From positions 389,001 to 453,000 of the forward strand of contig NC_134521.1 in assembly GCF_027942865.1 (NCBI RefSeq): DNA of 64,000 bases, given 5' to 3'. The notes under the pieces are model-generated. The model worked only from the letters and a program-made list of their open reading frames with translations. It had not been told where the DNA came from and did not search any database. Below are positions 1 through 12,000 of the stretch, one piece after another. The translations under genes and the position numbers were made by a program. How positions within the stretch are numbered: the stretch's first letter is position 1; every line of letters begins with the position of its first letter. Origin of the DNA: Odontesthes bonariensis. Its lineage: Eukaryota > Chordata > Actinopteri > Atheriniformes > Atherinopsidae.

Positions 1-239
1 CAGTATGTGGTATGCAGTATGTAGTATGTAGTATGCAGTATGCAGTATGTAGTATGTAGTATGCAGTATGTAGTATGCAGCATGTAGTATGCAGCATGCA
101 GTATGCAGTATGCAGTATGTAGTATGCAGTATGTAGTATGTAGTATGTAGTATGCAGTATGCAGTATGTAGTATGCAGCATGTAGTATGCAGTATGCAGT
201 ATGTAGTATGCAGTATGCAGTATGTAGTATGTAGTATGT

Positions 240-273
<34 letters not shown>

Positions 274-1332
274 TAGTATGTAGTATGCATCATGTAGTAT
301 GCAGTATGTAGTATGCAGTATGTAGTATGCAGTATGTAGTATGCAGTATGTAGTATGCAGTATGTAGTATGTAGTATGCAGTATGTAGTATGCAGTATGC
401 AGTATGTAGTATGTAGTATGTAGTATGCAGCATGTAGTATGTAGTATGCAGTATGTAGTATGCAGTATGTAGTATGCAGTATGTAGTATGTAGTATGCAG
501 TATGTAGTATGCAGTATGTAGTATGTAGTATGTAATATGCAGTATGTAGTATGCAGTATGTAGTATGCAGTATGTAGTATGCAGTATGCAGTATGTAGTA
601 TGCAGTATGTAGTATGTAATATGCAGTATGTAGTATGCAGTATGTAGTATGTAGTATGCAGTATGTAGTATGCAGTATGTAGTATGTAGTATGTAATATG
701 CAGTATGTAGTATGCAGTATGTAGTATGCAGTATGTAGTATGTAATATGCAGTATGTAGTATGCAGTATGTAGTATGTAGTATGCAGTATGTAGTATGCA
801 GTATGTAGTATGCAGTATGCAGTATGTAGTATGCAGCATGTAGTATGCAGTATGCAGTATGTAGTATGCAGTATGCAGTATGTAGTATGTAGTATGCAGT
901 ATGCAGCATGTAGTATGCAGTATGTAGTATGGAAGTATGTAGTATGTAGTATGCAGTATGTAGTATGCAGTATGTAGTATGTAGCATGCAGTATGTGGTA
1001 TGCAGTATGTAGTATGTAGTATGCAGTATGCAGTATGTAGTATGTAGTATGTAGTATGCAGCATGTAGTATGTAGTATGCAGTATGTAGTATGCAGTATG
1101 TAGTATGTAGTATGCAGTATGTAGTATGCAGTATGTAGTATGCAGTATGTAGTATGCAGTATGCAGTATGTAGTATGCAGCATGCAGTATGCAGTATGCA
1201 GTATGTAGTATGCAGTATGTAGTATGTAGTATGTAGTATGCAGTATGCAGTATGTAGTATGCAGCATGTAGTATGCAGTATGCAGTATGTAGTATGCAGT
1301 ATGCAGTATGTAGTATGTAGTATGTAGTATGT

Positions 1333-1373
<41 letters not shown>

Positions 1374-1490
1374 TAGTATGTAGTATGCATCATGTAGTAT
1401 GCAGTATGTAGTATGCAGTATGTAGTATGGAAGTATGTAGTATGGAAGTATGTAGTATGGAAGTATGTAGTATGGAAGTATGTAGTATGT
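1..1490. repeat. AGTATGY 7-bp tandem array
   Basis: Near-perfect tandem 7-mers AGTATGT/AGTATGC fill the start of the window and continue beyond it. Occasional variants (AGCATGT, GGAAGTATGT) break the period. A 367-codon open frame on the minus strand is only a translation of this array. The array runs into a MITE end at 1491-1506. Confidence 0.97.
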
Positions 1491-1506
1491 GGTTTCGAAC
1501 ACAGCC
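1491..1506 (+). mobile_element. MITE terminus at edge of the 7-bp array
   Basis: The sequence GGTTTCGAACACAGCC matches, on the other strand, the left terminus of the MITE at 45740-46364, whose subterminal sequence also carries AGTATGCAGTATGTAG. Only this end is visible; the rest of the element seems replaced by the amplified 7-mer. Confidence 0.7.
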
Positions 1507-1724
1507 GCTGTCTGCAGTTTAATGAACTAAAACAGTTTACTGACAGCAGCAGTGAGAAGCTACCAGAACTGAAACCTCTGAGTCTTTAAATAGTTCCACA
1601 TGTAGAAACTACCTGAGGGCGTCAGTGTGGTCGGCCTGTTTCTGATCTTGTTTTCCGCTCCTCTCGGTTTCTGTCGGCATCATTTTCAGACCCTTAACTC
1701 CGATCGCTGACATCGTCCCTGCAG

Positions 1725-1767
1725 CTGAAGACGACTCTCTCAGGGAAGAAGCTCTCGGGACCACCAG
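1725..1767 (+). other. possible isolated coding exon
   Basis: A 43-bp segment lies between an acceptor-like CCCTGCAG and a good donor AG/GTGAGG. Read with an incoming phase of 1 it gives an open AEDDSLREEALGTT-type peptide. No neighbouring exon was found and the product is not recognised, so this may be chance. Apart from it, 1507-2140 shows no clear gene. Confidence 0.25.
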
Positions 1768-2139
1768 GTGAGGCTTTCTGGCTTCAGGATCCAGATTCTG
1801 GGGCTTCTCAGTCAGTCCCGTCAGACATTACACTTTTGTTCCGACAGTTTTTCATTTAAAGGAGCGAATACTCTGAAAGCTCTGCTTGTGTAAATCTTAT
1901 TTCAGCAACAACTTGTATGAATGTCTTGTTTTAAACATTGTGTTCTTCCTGGATTGATTTTGGACATTTTTTCTTTGGACATGTTTCTTATCTAAAACCT
2001 AAAACTTAAACCTAAAACTTAAACCTAAACCTAAAACTCCAAAACCTAAAACTCTAAAACTCTAAAACTCTAAAAACTCAGGTGCCATTTATACTAATCT
2101 GTTTCTATATCATTTCTATCGCGGATGCACTGTCCATTT

Positions 2140-2640
2140 ACATTAAAATACTGGAATACGACTTCATAGGTGGAAGGATTCAAAGACGCCGGAGCCCACG
2201 TAAGCATTCGCAAACGATGCTGATTTTAGCAGTTGTAAACGGTGAGAAACGAGGATCCGCAGTGCTGAGCTCTAGCTACTCGGCTTTTATAATGAGAACC
2301 CAGCCACTGCAGCAACGCAAGCCGTACATGGAGCGCCGCTTTTGGGTTGGACCGGGAAGAAGCAGCGCATGGAGGGACAATTTCGTGGACCAAGTTGTTG
2401 TCGCCGAAGAATGGCGCGAGAACTTTCGAATGTCCAGAGCAGCCCTGATAAATCTGTCCGAGCGACTACGTCCACAGCTGGAAAAGAAAACAACAAGAAT
2501 GAGACGGCCCATCGACGTTTTTACCAAGTTTGCTGGCACCTTATAATACTTGAGTGATGAAGGGAGACCACGGAAAACTGAAAATGCCTTTGGACTTTCC
2601 CGTCCAAGTGTCTCTCTCATCATTCGTCGTGTTTAAGGCA
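2140..2640 (+). pseudogene. PIF/Harbinger transposase relic (HARBI1-like N-terminal part)
   Basis: Plus-strand frames encode a stretch resembling the N-terminal helix-turn-helix region of Harbinger (HARBI1-type) transposases: ERRFWVGPGR, then MSRAALINLSERLRPQLEKK, MRRPIDVFTKFAGTL and, after an in-frame TAA near 2543, YLSDEGRPRKTENAFGLSRP and SVSLIIRRV. The catalytic DDE part is absent downstream; the sequence becomes AT-rich non-coding DNA up to about 2880. The nonsense codon, a second stop at about 2634 and the missing catalytic half mark it as a dead fragment. The family assignment comes from motif resemblance, not from a search. Confidence 0.7.
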
Positions 2641-2883
2641 ATATGTTCCTGTAGGTCGTGTTTTCTAAGCAGTTGCGCATGCTCCAGATGCAAGGGCGAT
2701 CCTGTGATGTGATGGCTGATTAGTCATGTGACTAGCGAATCAGCCGATCCCCGTTTCAGAGTAAACAGTTAGGCTTTTACTGAGAGGACAGCAACTTTGT
2801 GTGTAAATGTAAATAGTTTGCAAGACGCCGACACAAAGAAATGGTGAAATGAATTAATGTAAACAGAGCCTCAAACTTAAAAC

Positions 2884-3640
2884 TAAACCTGAAACTCTGA
2901 AGCCTAAAACTCTGAAACCTAAAACTCTGAAACCTAAAACTCTGAAACCTAAAACTCTAAAACCTAAAACTCTAAAACCTAAAACTCTGAAACCTAAAAC
3001 TCTAAAACCTAAAACTCTAAAACCTAAAACTCTAAAACCTAAAACTCTAAAACCTAAAACTCTGAAACCTAAAACTCTAAACTCTAAAACCTAAAACTCT
3101 GAAACCTAAAACTCTGAAACCTAAAACTCTAAAACCTAAAACTCTGAAACCTAAAACTCTAAAACCTAAAACTCTGAAACCTAAAACTCTAAACTCTAAA
3201 ACCTAAAACTCTGAAACCTAAAACTCTGAAACCTAAAACTCTAAAACCTAAAACTCTGAAACCTAAAACTCTAAAACCTAAAACTCTGAAACCTAAAACT
3301 CTAAACTCTAAAACCTAAAACTCTGAAACCTAAAACTCTGAAACCTAAAACTCTAAAACCTAAAACTCTAAAACCTAAAACTCTAAAACCTAAAACTCTG
3401 AAACCTAAAACTCTGAAACCTAAAACTCTAAAACCTAAAACTCTAAAACCTAAAACTCTAAATCCTAAAACTCTAAAACCTAAAACTCTAAAACCTAAAG
3501 CTCTGAAACCTAAAGCTCTAAAACCTAAAACTCTAAAACCTAAAACTCTAAAACCTAAAACTCTAAATCCTAAAACTCCAAAACCTAAAACTCTAAAACC
3601 TAAAACTCTAAAACCTAAAACTCTGAAACCTAAACCTAAA
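2884..3640. repeat. 15-bp tandem array (CCTAAAACTCTRAAA)
   Basis: About 50 copies of CCTAAAACTCTAAAA or its CTGAAA variant, with a few shortened units. Seed copies lie at 1990-2075 and a second block of the same unit at 5230-5480. The minus-strand frame of repeated GFRVL is a shadow. Confidence 0.95.
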
Positions 3641-4384
3641 ATGTTTCTTATTTCTTCACTGTGATTCTTGCATTGAAAAGCTGTTTTCAGTTTCTCTACA
3701 GACTCTGAGTGATCATTGGCTCTGTACTTTAAGAGTACCAGAACTAGCAATAGAGCAATTATCATGACCTCATCTATTTATTTTAACCTGCATATGATTG
3801 GGAGAGATACCAAAGAACATTTCCATGGTTCAGGCTTCAGGACCTCCTGAGTCCGGCTGGACCAAAGCTTTGTGAGTCCGGGTTCCTGACTGGATCCAGG
3901 AGCTGGTCTTCATCTCTGTCTTCTTCATATGTTATTAATGCTCAAACAGCTGATGGAGAACAGACAGTCAGGAACCAGCATGAACGGCAGGTTTCAGATG
4001 AAAGTTATGGCACAGAAATATGTGAGAGCAGCTCAGAGTGATGGACCTGAGGGGAAGTTTCCACTCTGATGGTCTGTGACAGAAACTGAAGGAGGAAGTC
4101 CTCTGATCTGTGGTGAAACCACATGGAAAACTTCTCTGTTACACCCACAGTCTGCTGTCAGACCCCAGTACCAACCTGCTGCTGTGATCAGTACTTCCTG
4201 TCTGATCAATACTTCCTGTCTGATCAATACTTCCTGTCTGATCAATATGTTCCGGTCAGTTATGATCAGATTCAGAAAAGTTTTTCAGAAAGAAAAACCA
4301 AAAGACAACAAACCACCAACAAGCTTTAAGATATACAAGCAGAAAATTAAAACAACTGAAGGCTCTTTCTCCCAAACTGTTTCA
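3641..4384. other. unique sequence without recognisable gene
   Basis: No exon with convincing splice sites was found. It contains a small 18-bp direct repeat (ACTTCCTGTCTGATCAAT, about three copies, 4192-4250). Confidence 0.6.
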
Positions 4385-5220
4385 GCTGGTTCCACAGAGA
4401 GGGGCCTGATAACTGAAGGCTCTGCCTCCCAAACTGGCAGCTGGTTCCACAGAGAGGGGCCTGATAACTGAAGGCTCTGCCTCCCAAACTGGCAGCTGGT
4501 TCCACAGAGAGGGGCCTGATAACTGAAGGCTCTGCCTCCCAAACTGGCAGCTGGTTCCACAGAGAGGGGCCTGATAACTGAAGGCTCTGCCTCCCAAACT
4601 GGCAGCTGGTTCCACAGAGAGGAGCCTGATAACTGAAGGCTCTGCCTCCCAAACTGGCAGCTGGTTCCACAGAGAGGAGCCTGATAACTGAAGGCTCTGC
4701 CTCCCAAACTGGCAGCTGGTTCCACAGAGAGGGGCCTGATAACTGAAGGCTCTGCCTCCCAAACTGGCAGCCGGTTCCACAGAGAGGGGCCTGATAACTG
4801 AAGGCTCTGCCTCCCAAACTGGCAGCTGGTTCCACAGAGAGAGGCCTGATAACTGAAGGCTCTGCCTCCCAAACTGGCAGCCGGTTCCACAGAGAGGAGC
4901 CTGATAACTGAAGGCTCTGCCTCCCAAACTGGCAGCTGGTTCCTCAGAGAGGGGCCTGATAACTGAAGGCTCTGCCTCCCAAACTGGCAGCCGGTTCCAC
5001 AGAGAGGGGCCTGATAACTGAAGGCTCTGCCTCCCAAACTGGCAGCTGGTTCCTCAGAGAGGGGCCTGATAATTAAAGGCTCTGCCTCCCAAACTGGCAG
5101 CTGGTTCCACAGAGAGAGGCCTGATAACTGAAGGCTCTGCCTCCCAAACTGGCAGCTGGTCCCACAGAGAGGGGCCTGACAACTGAAGGCTCTGCCTCCC
5201 AAACTGGCAGCTGGTTCCAA
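4385..5220. repeat. 55-bp minisatellite
   Basis: About 15 tandem copies of a 55-bp unit that begins GCTGGTTCCACAGAGAGGGG and includes CTGATAACTGAAGGCTCTGC. Copies differ by single bases. Long minus-strand frames here are array translations. Confidence 0.95.
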
Positions 5221-5229
5221 CATTCTGAA

Positions 5230-5482
5230 CTCTGAAACCTAAAACTCTAAAACCTAAAACTCTAAAACCTAAACCTAAAACTCTAAAACCTAAAACTCTA
5301 AACCTAAAACTCTAAACCTAAACCTAAAACTCTAAAACCTAAAACTCTGAAACCTAAAACTCTAAATCCTAAAACTCTAAAACCTAAAACTCTAAAACCT
5401 AAAACTCTAAATCCTAAAACTCTAAAACCTAAAACTCTAAAACCTAAAACTCTAAAACCTAAAACTCTAAAACCTAAAACTA
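5230..5482. repeat. second block of the 15-bp array
   Basis: Same CCTAAAACTCTAAAA unit as 2884-3640, with shortened units (CCTAAACCTAAAACTCTAAA). The two blocks flank the 55-bp minisatellite. Confidence 0.93.
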
Positions 5483-5539
5483 AAAAGCACTGAGGGGTCA
5501 GAGGCTGAAAAGATTGTTGTGTTTTCAGGGTTTGAGCTT

Positions 5540-5990
5540 CTGCTACAGGAGGTGGAGCCAGCAGAGAGTGGGCGGAGCCAGCAGAGAGTGGGTGGAGCCA
5601 GCATAGAGTGGGTGGAGCCAGCAGAGAGTGGGCGGAGCCAGCAGAGTCCCGCAGCCACATAAAGTGGGCGGAGCCAGCAGAGACTGGGCGGACCCAGCAG
5701 TCCCGCAGCCACAGAGAGTGGGCGGAGCCAGCGGAGTCCGGCAGCCACAGAGAGTGGGCGGAGCCAAAAGAGTCCCGCAGCCACAGAGAGTGGGCGGAGC
5801 CAGCAGAGAGTGGGCGGAGCCAGCAGAGAGTGGGCGGAGCCAAAAGAGTCCCGCAGCCACAGAGAGTGGGCGGAGCCAGCAGAGTCCCGCAGCCAACAGA
5901 GAGTGGGCGGAGCCAGCAGATAGTGGGCGGAGCCAAAAGAGTCCCGCAGCCACAGAGAGTGGGCGGAGCCAGCAGAGAGTGGGCGGAGCC
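5540..5990 (+). promoter_or_regulatory. GC-box minisatellite abutting the Ig-gene start codon
   Basis: Tandem 20-bp (GCAGAGAGTGGGCGGAGCCA) and 36-bp (adding GTCCCGCAGCCACAGA) units reach directly to the ATG at 5991. About 14 copies contain GGGCGG, the Sp1/KLF GC-box core. No TATA box is evident. That this array serves as promoter or 5' UTR is inference from position and motif. Confidence 0.5.
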
Positions 5991-6048
5991 ATGCTGTCCC
6001 TGGTCTGGCTGCTGATCCTGATGATGATGAAGATGATGAAGGCTGGCG
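5991..6048 (+). CDS. Ig-receptor exon 1 (signal peptide)
   Basis: Encodes MLSLVWLLILMMMKMMKAG plus one base. The donor GTGAGT at 6049 is consensus. The start is the only ATG preceding a leader-like sequence joined in frame to the Ig exon. Confidence 0.82.
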
Positions 6049-9000
6049 GTGAGTGGTCCTTAAACAGCATAAATATTCATGTCTGATTCTGAGATAAAAC
6101 TCCCAGAGTGCATTTCACTGACAGCCAGCCAATCAGAGCAATAGAGCTTCATTTTTTTAAACAAAAACAAACTCTGAGCAGTCATTCACACTTTGTGATG
6201 TCTTCATCTCTACGGCAACAGCAGCAAAGGCTGATGGGTAATGTTGTGTTCAGAGGCAGATGCAATAAGAGTCCAAGCATGTACATGGTGGACAGGTGAG
6301 ATACTGACATATTGTCCTTGTGTGACCTCTGTGTGACCTCTGTGTGACCTCTGTGTGACCTCTGTGTATGACCTCTGTGTATGACCTCTGTGTATGACCT
6401 CTGTGTGACCTCTGTTTGACCTCTGTTTGACCTGTGTGTGACTTCTGTGTGTGATCTCTGTGTGTGACCTCTGTGTGACCTCTGTGTATGACCTCTGTGT
6501 GTGACCTCTGTGTGACCTCTGTGTGACCTCTGTGTGTGACCTCTGCGTGTGACCTCTGGGTGTGACCTCTGGGTGTGACCTCTGTGTGACCTCTGTGTGA
6601 CCTGTGTGTGACTTCTGTGTGACCTCTGTGTGACCTCTGTGTGACCTCTGTGTGACCTCTGTGTATGACCTCTGTTTGACCTCTGTGTGACCTCTGTGTG
6701 ACCTCTGTGTATGACCTCTGTTTGACCTCTGTGTGACCTCTGTGTGACCTCTGTTTGACCTCTGTGTGACCTCTGTGTGACCTCTGTTTGACCTCTGTGT
6801 GACCTCTGTGTGACCTCTGTGTATGACCTCTGTGTGACCTCTGTGTATGACCTCTGTGTGACCTCTGTGTGACCTCTGTGTGACTTCTGTGTGTGACCTC
6901 TGTGTGACCTCTGTTTGACCTCTGTGTGCTCTGTGTGACCTCTGGGTGTGACCTCTGTGTGTGACCTCTGGGTGTGACCTCTGGGTGTGACCTCTGCGTG
7001 TGACCTCTGGGTGTGACCTCTGCGTGTGACCTCTGCGTGTGACCTCTGGGTGTGACCTCTGCGTGTGACCTCTGACCCCGGTTTCCCCTGCAGAGGTCAT
7101 CATGGTGCATAAACGCAGCGGTGACAGCGTGGTGCTGCCCTCCGGCCAGCCCAGGGGGGATGTCAGGTGGACTCAACAGAACCTGCTGCTCACCCGGACG
7201 ACCACCAGGTGTCACCACGGCCGCTGCGAGCTGCTGAGCGACGGCTCGCTGAGGTTCAGCCGACTTCAGGCCGAGGACACCGGGAACTACACCCTGGAAG
7301 TGTTTGATGAGGCGGGAAACAAGAAGGAGAAGAAGGTGTTCGTGCTGCAGGTGACAGGTGAGACTCCAGCCAATAAAAACAGACCTCCACCCGATGGGTC
7401 CAAACATTAGCCCAACATCTGCCCAACATCAGCCCAACATCAGCCCAACATCAGCCCAACATTAGCCCAACATCTGCCCAACATCAGCCCAACATTAGCC
7501 CAACATTAGCCCAACATTAGCCCAACATCAGCCCAACATCTGCCCAACATTAGCCCAACATCAGCCCAACATTAGCCCAACATCTGCCCAACATCAGCCC
7601 AACATTAGCCCAACATTAGCCCAACATTAGCCCAACATCTGCCCAACATCAGCCCAACATTAGCCCAACATCAGCCCAACATTAGCCCAACATCTGCCCA
7701 ACATCAGCCCAACATTAGCCCAACATTAGCCCAACATTAGCCCAACATCAGCCCAACATCAGCCCAACATTAGCCCAACATCAGCCCAACATCAGCCCAA
7801 CATTAGCCCAACATCTGCCCAACATCAGCCCAACATTAGCCCAACATCAGCCCAACATTAGCCCAACATCAGCCCAACATCAGCCCAACATCAGCCCAAC
7901 ATTAGCCCAACATCAGCCCAACATTAGCCCAACATCAGCCCAACATTAGCCCAACATCAGCCCAACATCAGCCCAACATCAGCCCAACATCAGCCCAACA
8001 TCAGCCCAACATCAGCCCAACATCAGCCCAACATCAGCCCAACATCAGCCCAACATTAGCCCAACATCAGCCCAACATCAGCCCAACATCAGCCCAACAT
8101 TAGCCCAACATTAGCCCAACATCAGCCCAACATTAGCCCAACATCAGCCCAACATCAGCCCAACATTAGCCCAACATTAGCCCAACATCAGCCCAACATT
8201 AGCCCAACATCAGCCCAACATCAGCCCAACATCTGCCCAACATCAGCCCAACATTAGCCCAACATCAGCCCAACATCAGCCCAACATCAGCCCAACATCA
8301 GCCCAACATTAGCCCAACATCAGCCCAACATCAGCCCAACATCAGCCCAACATCAGCCCTACATTAGCCCAACATCAGCCCAACATCAGCCCAACATTAG
8401 CCCAACATCAGCCCAACATCAGCCCAACATCAGCCCAACATCAGCCCAACATTAGCCCAACATCAGCCCAACATCAGCCCAACATCAGCCCAACATCAGC
8501 CCAACATCAGCCCAACATCAGCCCAACATTAGCCCAACATCAGCCCAACATCAGCCCAACATTAGCCCAACATTAGCCCAACATCAGCCCAACATTAGCC
8601 CAACATTAGCCCAACATCAGCCCAACATCAGCCCAACATCTGCCCAACATCAGCCCAACATTAGCCCAACATCAGCCCAACATCAGCCCAACATCAGCCC
8701 AACATCAGCCCAACATCAGCCCAACATCAGCCCAACATTAGCCCAACATCAGCCCAACATCAGCCCAACATCAGCCCAACATCAGCCCAACATTAGCCCA
8801 ACATCAGCCCAACATTAGCCCAACATCAGCCCAACATCAGCCCAACATCAGCCCAACATCAGCCCAACATTAGCCCAACATCAGCCCAACATCAGCCCAA
8901 CATTAGCCCAACATCAGCCCAACATCAGCCCAACATCAGCCCAACATCAGCCCAACATCAGCCCAACATCAGCCCTGAACAGCGCTCGTGCACCTTCGTG

Positions 9001-12000
9001 CGCGTTCATGTACTCTAGAGGCGTGCCTTCGGGGGGAAAGTCTGAAGAAAAGGGTTGGGACTTTTTACCTGTGTATTTTCAAACTGCAGCTTCGCTGGAC
9101 TCAAAATCCAGGATCTCCTACCCTACCTTTAAAGGGGGCTCACTGTCAAACCTGGCAACGCAGCCCGCTTAAACCACCTCACACTTGACCGCAGTGCACG
9201 CTAGCTCCTTTAGCCAGCGCACGCTAGCTCCTTTAGCCAGAGCACGCTAGCTCCTTTAGCCAGCGCACGCTAGCTCCTTTAGCCAGAGCACATTAGCTCC
9301 TTTAGCCAGCGCCCGCTAGCTCCTTTAGCCAGAGCACGCTAGCTCCTTTAGCCAGCGCACGCTAGCTCTTTTAGCCAGAACACGCTAGCTCCTTTAGCCA
9401 GCGCACGCAAGCTCCTTTAGCCAGTGCACGCTAGCTCTTTTAGCCAGAACACGCTAGCTCCTTTAGCCAGCGCACGCAAGCTCCTTTAGCCAGCGCACGC
9501 TAGCTCCTTTAGCCAGAGCACGCTAGCTCCTTTAGCCAGCACACACTAGCTCCTTTAGCCAGAGCACGCTAGCTCCTTTAGCCAGAGCACGCTAGCCTCT
9601 TTAGCCAGCCCACGGTAGCTCCTTTAGCCAGAGCACGCTAGCTCCTTTAGCCAGCGCGAGATGGATAGTTTTTTAATTAAAAAAGGGCAAAAACCAGCAC
9701 AAAAACCATGCTCATCCTGAATGTCTCACTATGATTACAACAACAAACTACAAATACAACATGGAGAAAGTTGAGGCCAGCTTCCGCTCATCCCAGTATT
9801 AAGGTAAATGTGGTCTGAATTAAAAATGTATTGGCTGTGTTGTTTCTTTTTTTGTGGGATGTTTTATATGTAGAAATGCAAATATGCATTTTTTGCAAAT
9901 ATGCAAAAGGGGACTTCAGTATGTTGTGGTAAAAGTGGCTCTTCCCTTGATTTTGCTCTACCAATGTGGCTCTTGTGAAATAAATAGTGAGTATCAGTGC
10001 TCTAACAGCAGCTGTGTCTGTGTCCTCAGAGAGCAGCAGCAGCTCATCACTCACCATATCCTGCTTCCTGCTGCTGTTTCTGCTGCTGCTCTTCATCATC
10101 CTCTTCATCCTGTGGAGGAGGAGGAGGAGCCACAGGACCCCGCCCTCAGGTGCAGCCAATCACAGACCAACTTAAACTGATGCAGCCAATCAGAGAGAGA
10201 CTGAAACTGATGCAGCCAATCACAGACAGGCTTAAACTGATGCAGCCAATCACAGAGGGACTGAAACTGATGCAGCCAATCACAGACAGGCTTAAACTGA
10301 TGAAGCCAATCACAGACCGACTTAAACTGGTGCAGCCAATCAGAGAGAGACTGAAACTGGTGCAGCCAATCAGAGAGAGACTGAAACTGGTGCAGCCAAT
10401 CAGAGAGAGACTGAAACTGGTGCAGCCAATCAGAGAGAGACTGAAACTGGTGCAGCCAATCACAGACAGGCTTAAACTGATGCAGCCAATCAGAGAGAGA
10501 CTGAAACTGATGCAGCCAATCACAGACAGACTTAAACTGGTGCAGCCAATCAGAGAGAGACTGAAACTGGTGCAGCCAATCACAGACAGGCTTAAACTGA
10601 TGCAGCCAATCAGAGAGAGACTGAAACTGATGCAGCCAATCACAGACAGACTTAAACTGGTGCAGCCAATCAGAGAGAGACTGAAACTGGTGCAGCCAAT
10701 CACAGACAGGCTTAAACTGGTGCAGCCAATCACAGACAGGCTGAAACTGATGCAGCCAATCACAGACAGACTGAAACTGGTGCAGCCAATCACAGACAGG
10801 CTTAAACTGGTGCAGCCAATCACAGACAGGCTGAAACTGGTGCAGCCAATCACAGACAGGCTGAAACTGGTGCAGCCAATCACAGACAGGCTGAAACTGG
10901 TGCAGCCAATCACAGACAGGCTTAAACTGATACAGCCAATCACAGACAGACTTAAACTGGTGCAGCCAATCAGAGAGAGACTGAAACTGATGCAGCCAAT
11001 CACAGACAGACTGAAACTGGTGCAGCCAATCACAGACAGGCTGAAACTGGTGCAGCCAATCACAGACAGGCTTAAACTGATACAGCCAATCACAGACCGA
11101 CTTAAACTGGTGCAGCCAATCACAGACAGGCTGAAACTGGTGCAGCCAATCACAGACAGGCTGAAACTGGTGCAGCCAATCAGAGAGAGACTGAAACTGA
11201 TGCAGCCAATCACAGACAGGCTTAAACTGGTGCAGCCAATCACAGACAGGCTTAAACTGATACAGCCAATCACAGACAGACTTAAACTGATGCAGCCAAT
11301 CACAGACAGACTGAAACTGGTGCAGCCAATCACAGACAGGCTTAAACTGATACAGCCAATCACAGACAGACTTAAACTGATGCAGCCAATCACAGACAGG
11401 CTTAAACTGGTGCAGCCAATCACAGACAGGCTTAAACTGATGCAGCCAATCACAGACAGGCTGAAACTGGTGCAGCCAATCACAGACAGGCTTAAACTGA
11501 TACAGCCAATCACAGACAGACTTAAACTGATGCAGCCAATCACAGACAGACTGAAACTGGTGCAGCCAATCACAGACAGGCTTAAACTGATACAGCCAAT
11601 CACAGACAGACTTAAACTGATGCAGCCAATCACAGACAGGCTTAAACTGATACAGCCAATCACAGACAGACTTAAACTGGTGCAGCCAATCACAGACAGG
11701 CTTAAACTGATACAGCCAATCACAGACAGACTGAAACTGGTGCAGCCAATCACAGACAGGCTTAAACTGATACAGCCAATCACAGACAGACTTAAACTGA
11801 TGCAGCCAATCACAGACAGGCTTAAACTGATACAGCCAATCACAGACAGACTGAAACTGATGCAGCCAATCACAGACAGACTGAAACTGGTGCAGCCAAT
11901 CACAGACAGGCTGAAACTGGTGCAGCCAATCACAGACAGACTTAAACTGGTGCAGCCAATCAGAGAGAGACTGAAACTGGTGCAGCCAATCACAGACAGG

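Noticed and set aside
290..1393. 367-codon minus-strand frame
   Set aside because: Pure 7-bp array translation.
6210..7407. Minus-strand frames of 297 and 385 codons
   Set aside because: Antisense reading of the TGACCT array and of the Ig exon.
7405..8975. CRISPR-like regular repeats
   Set aside because: Repeats are directly adjacent without spacers, in an intron of a vertebrate gene.
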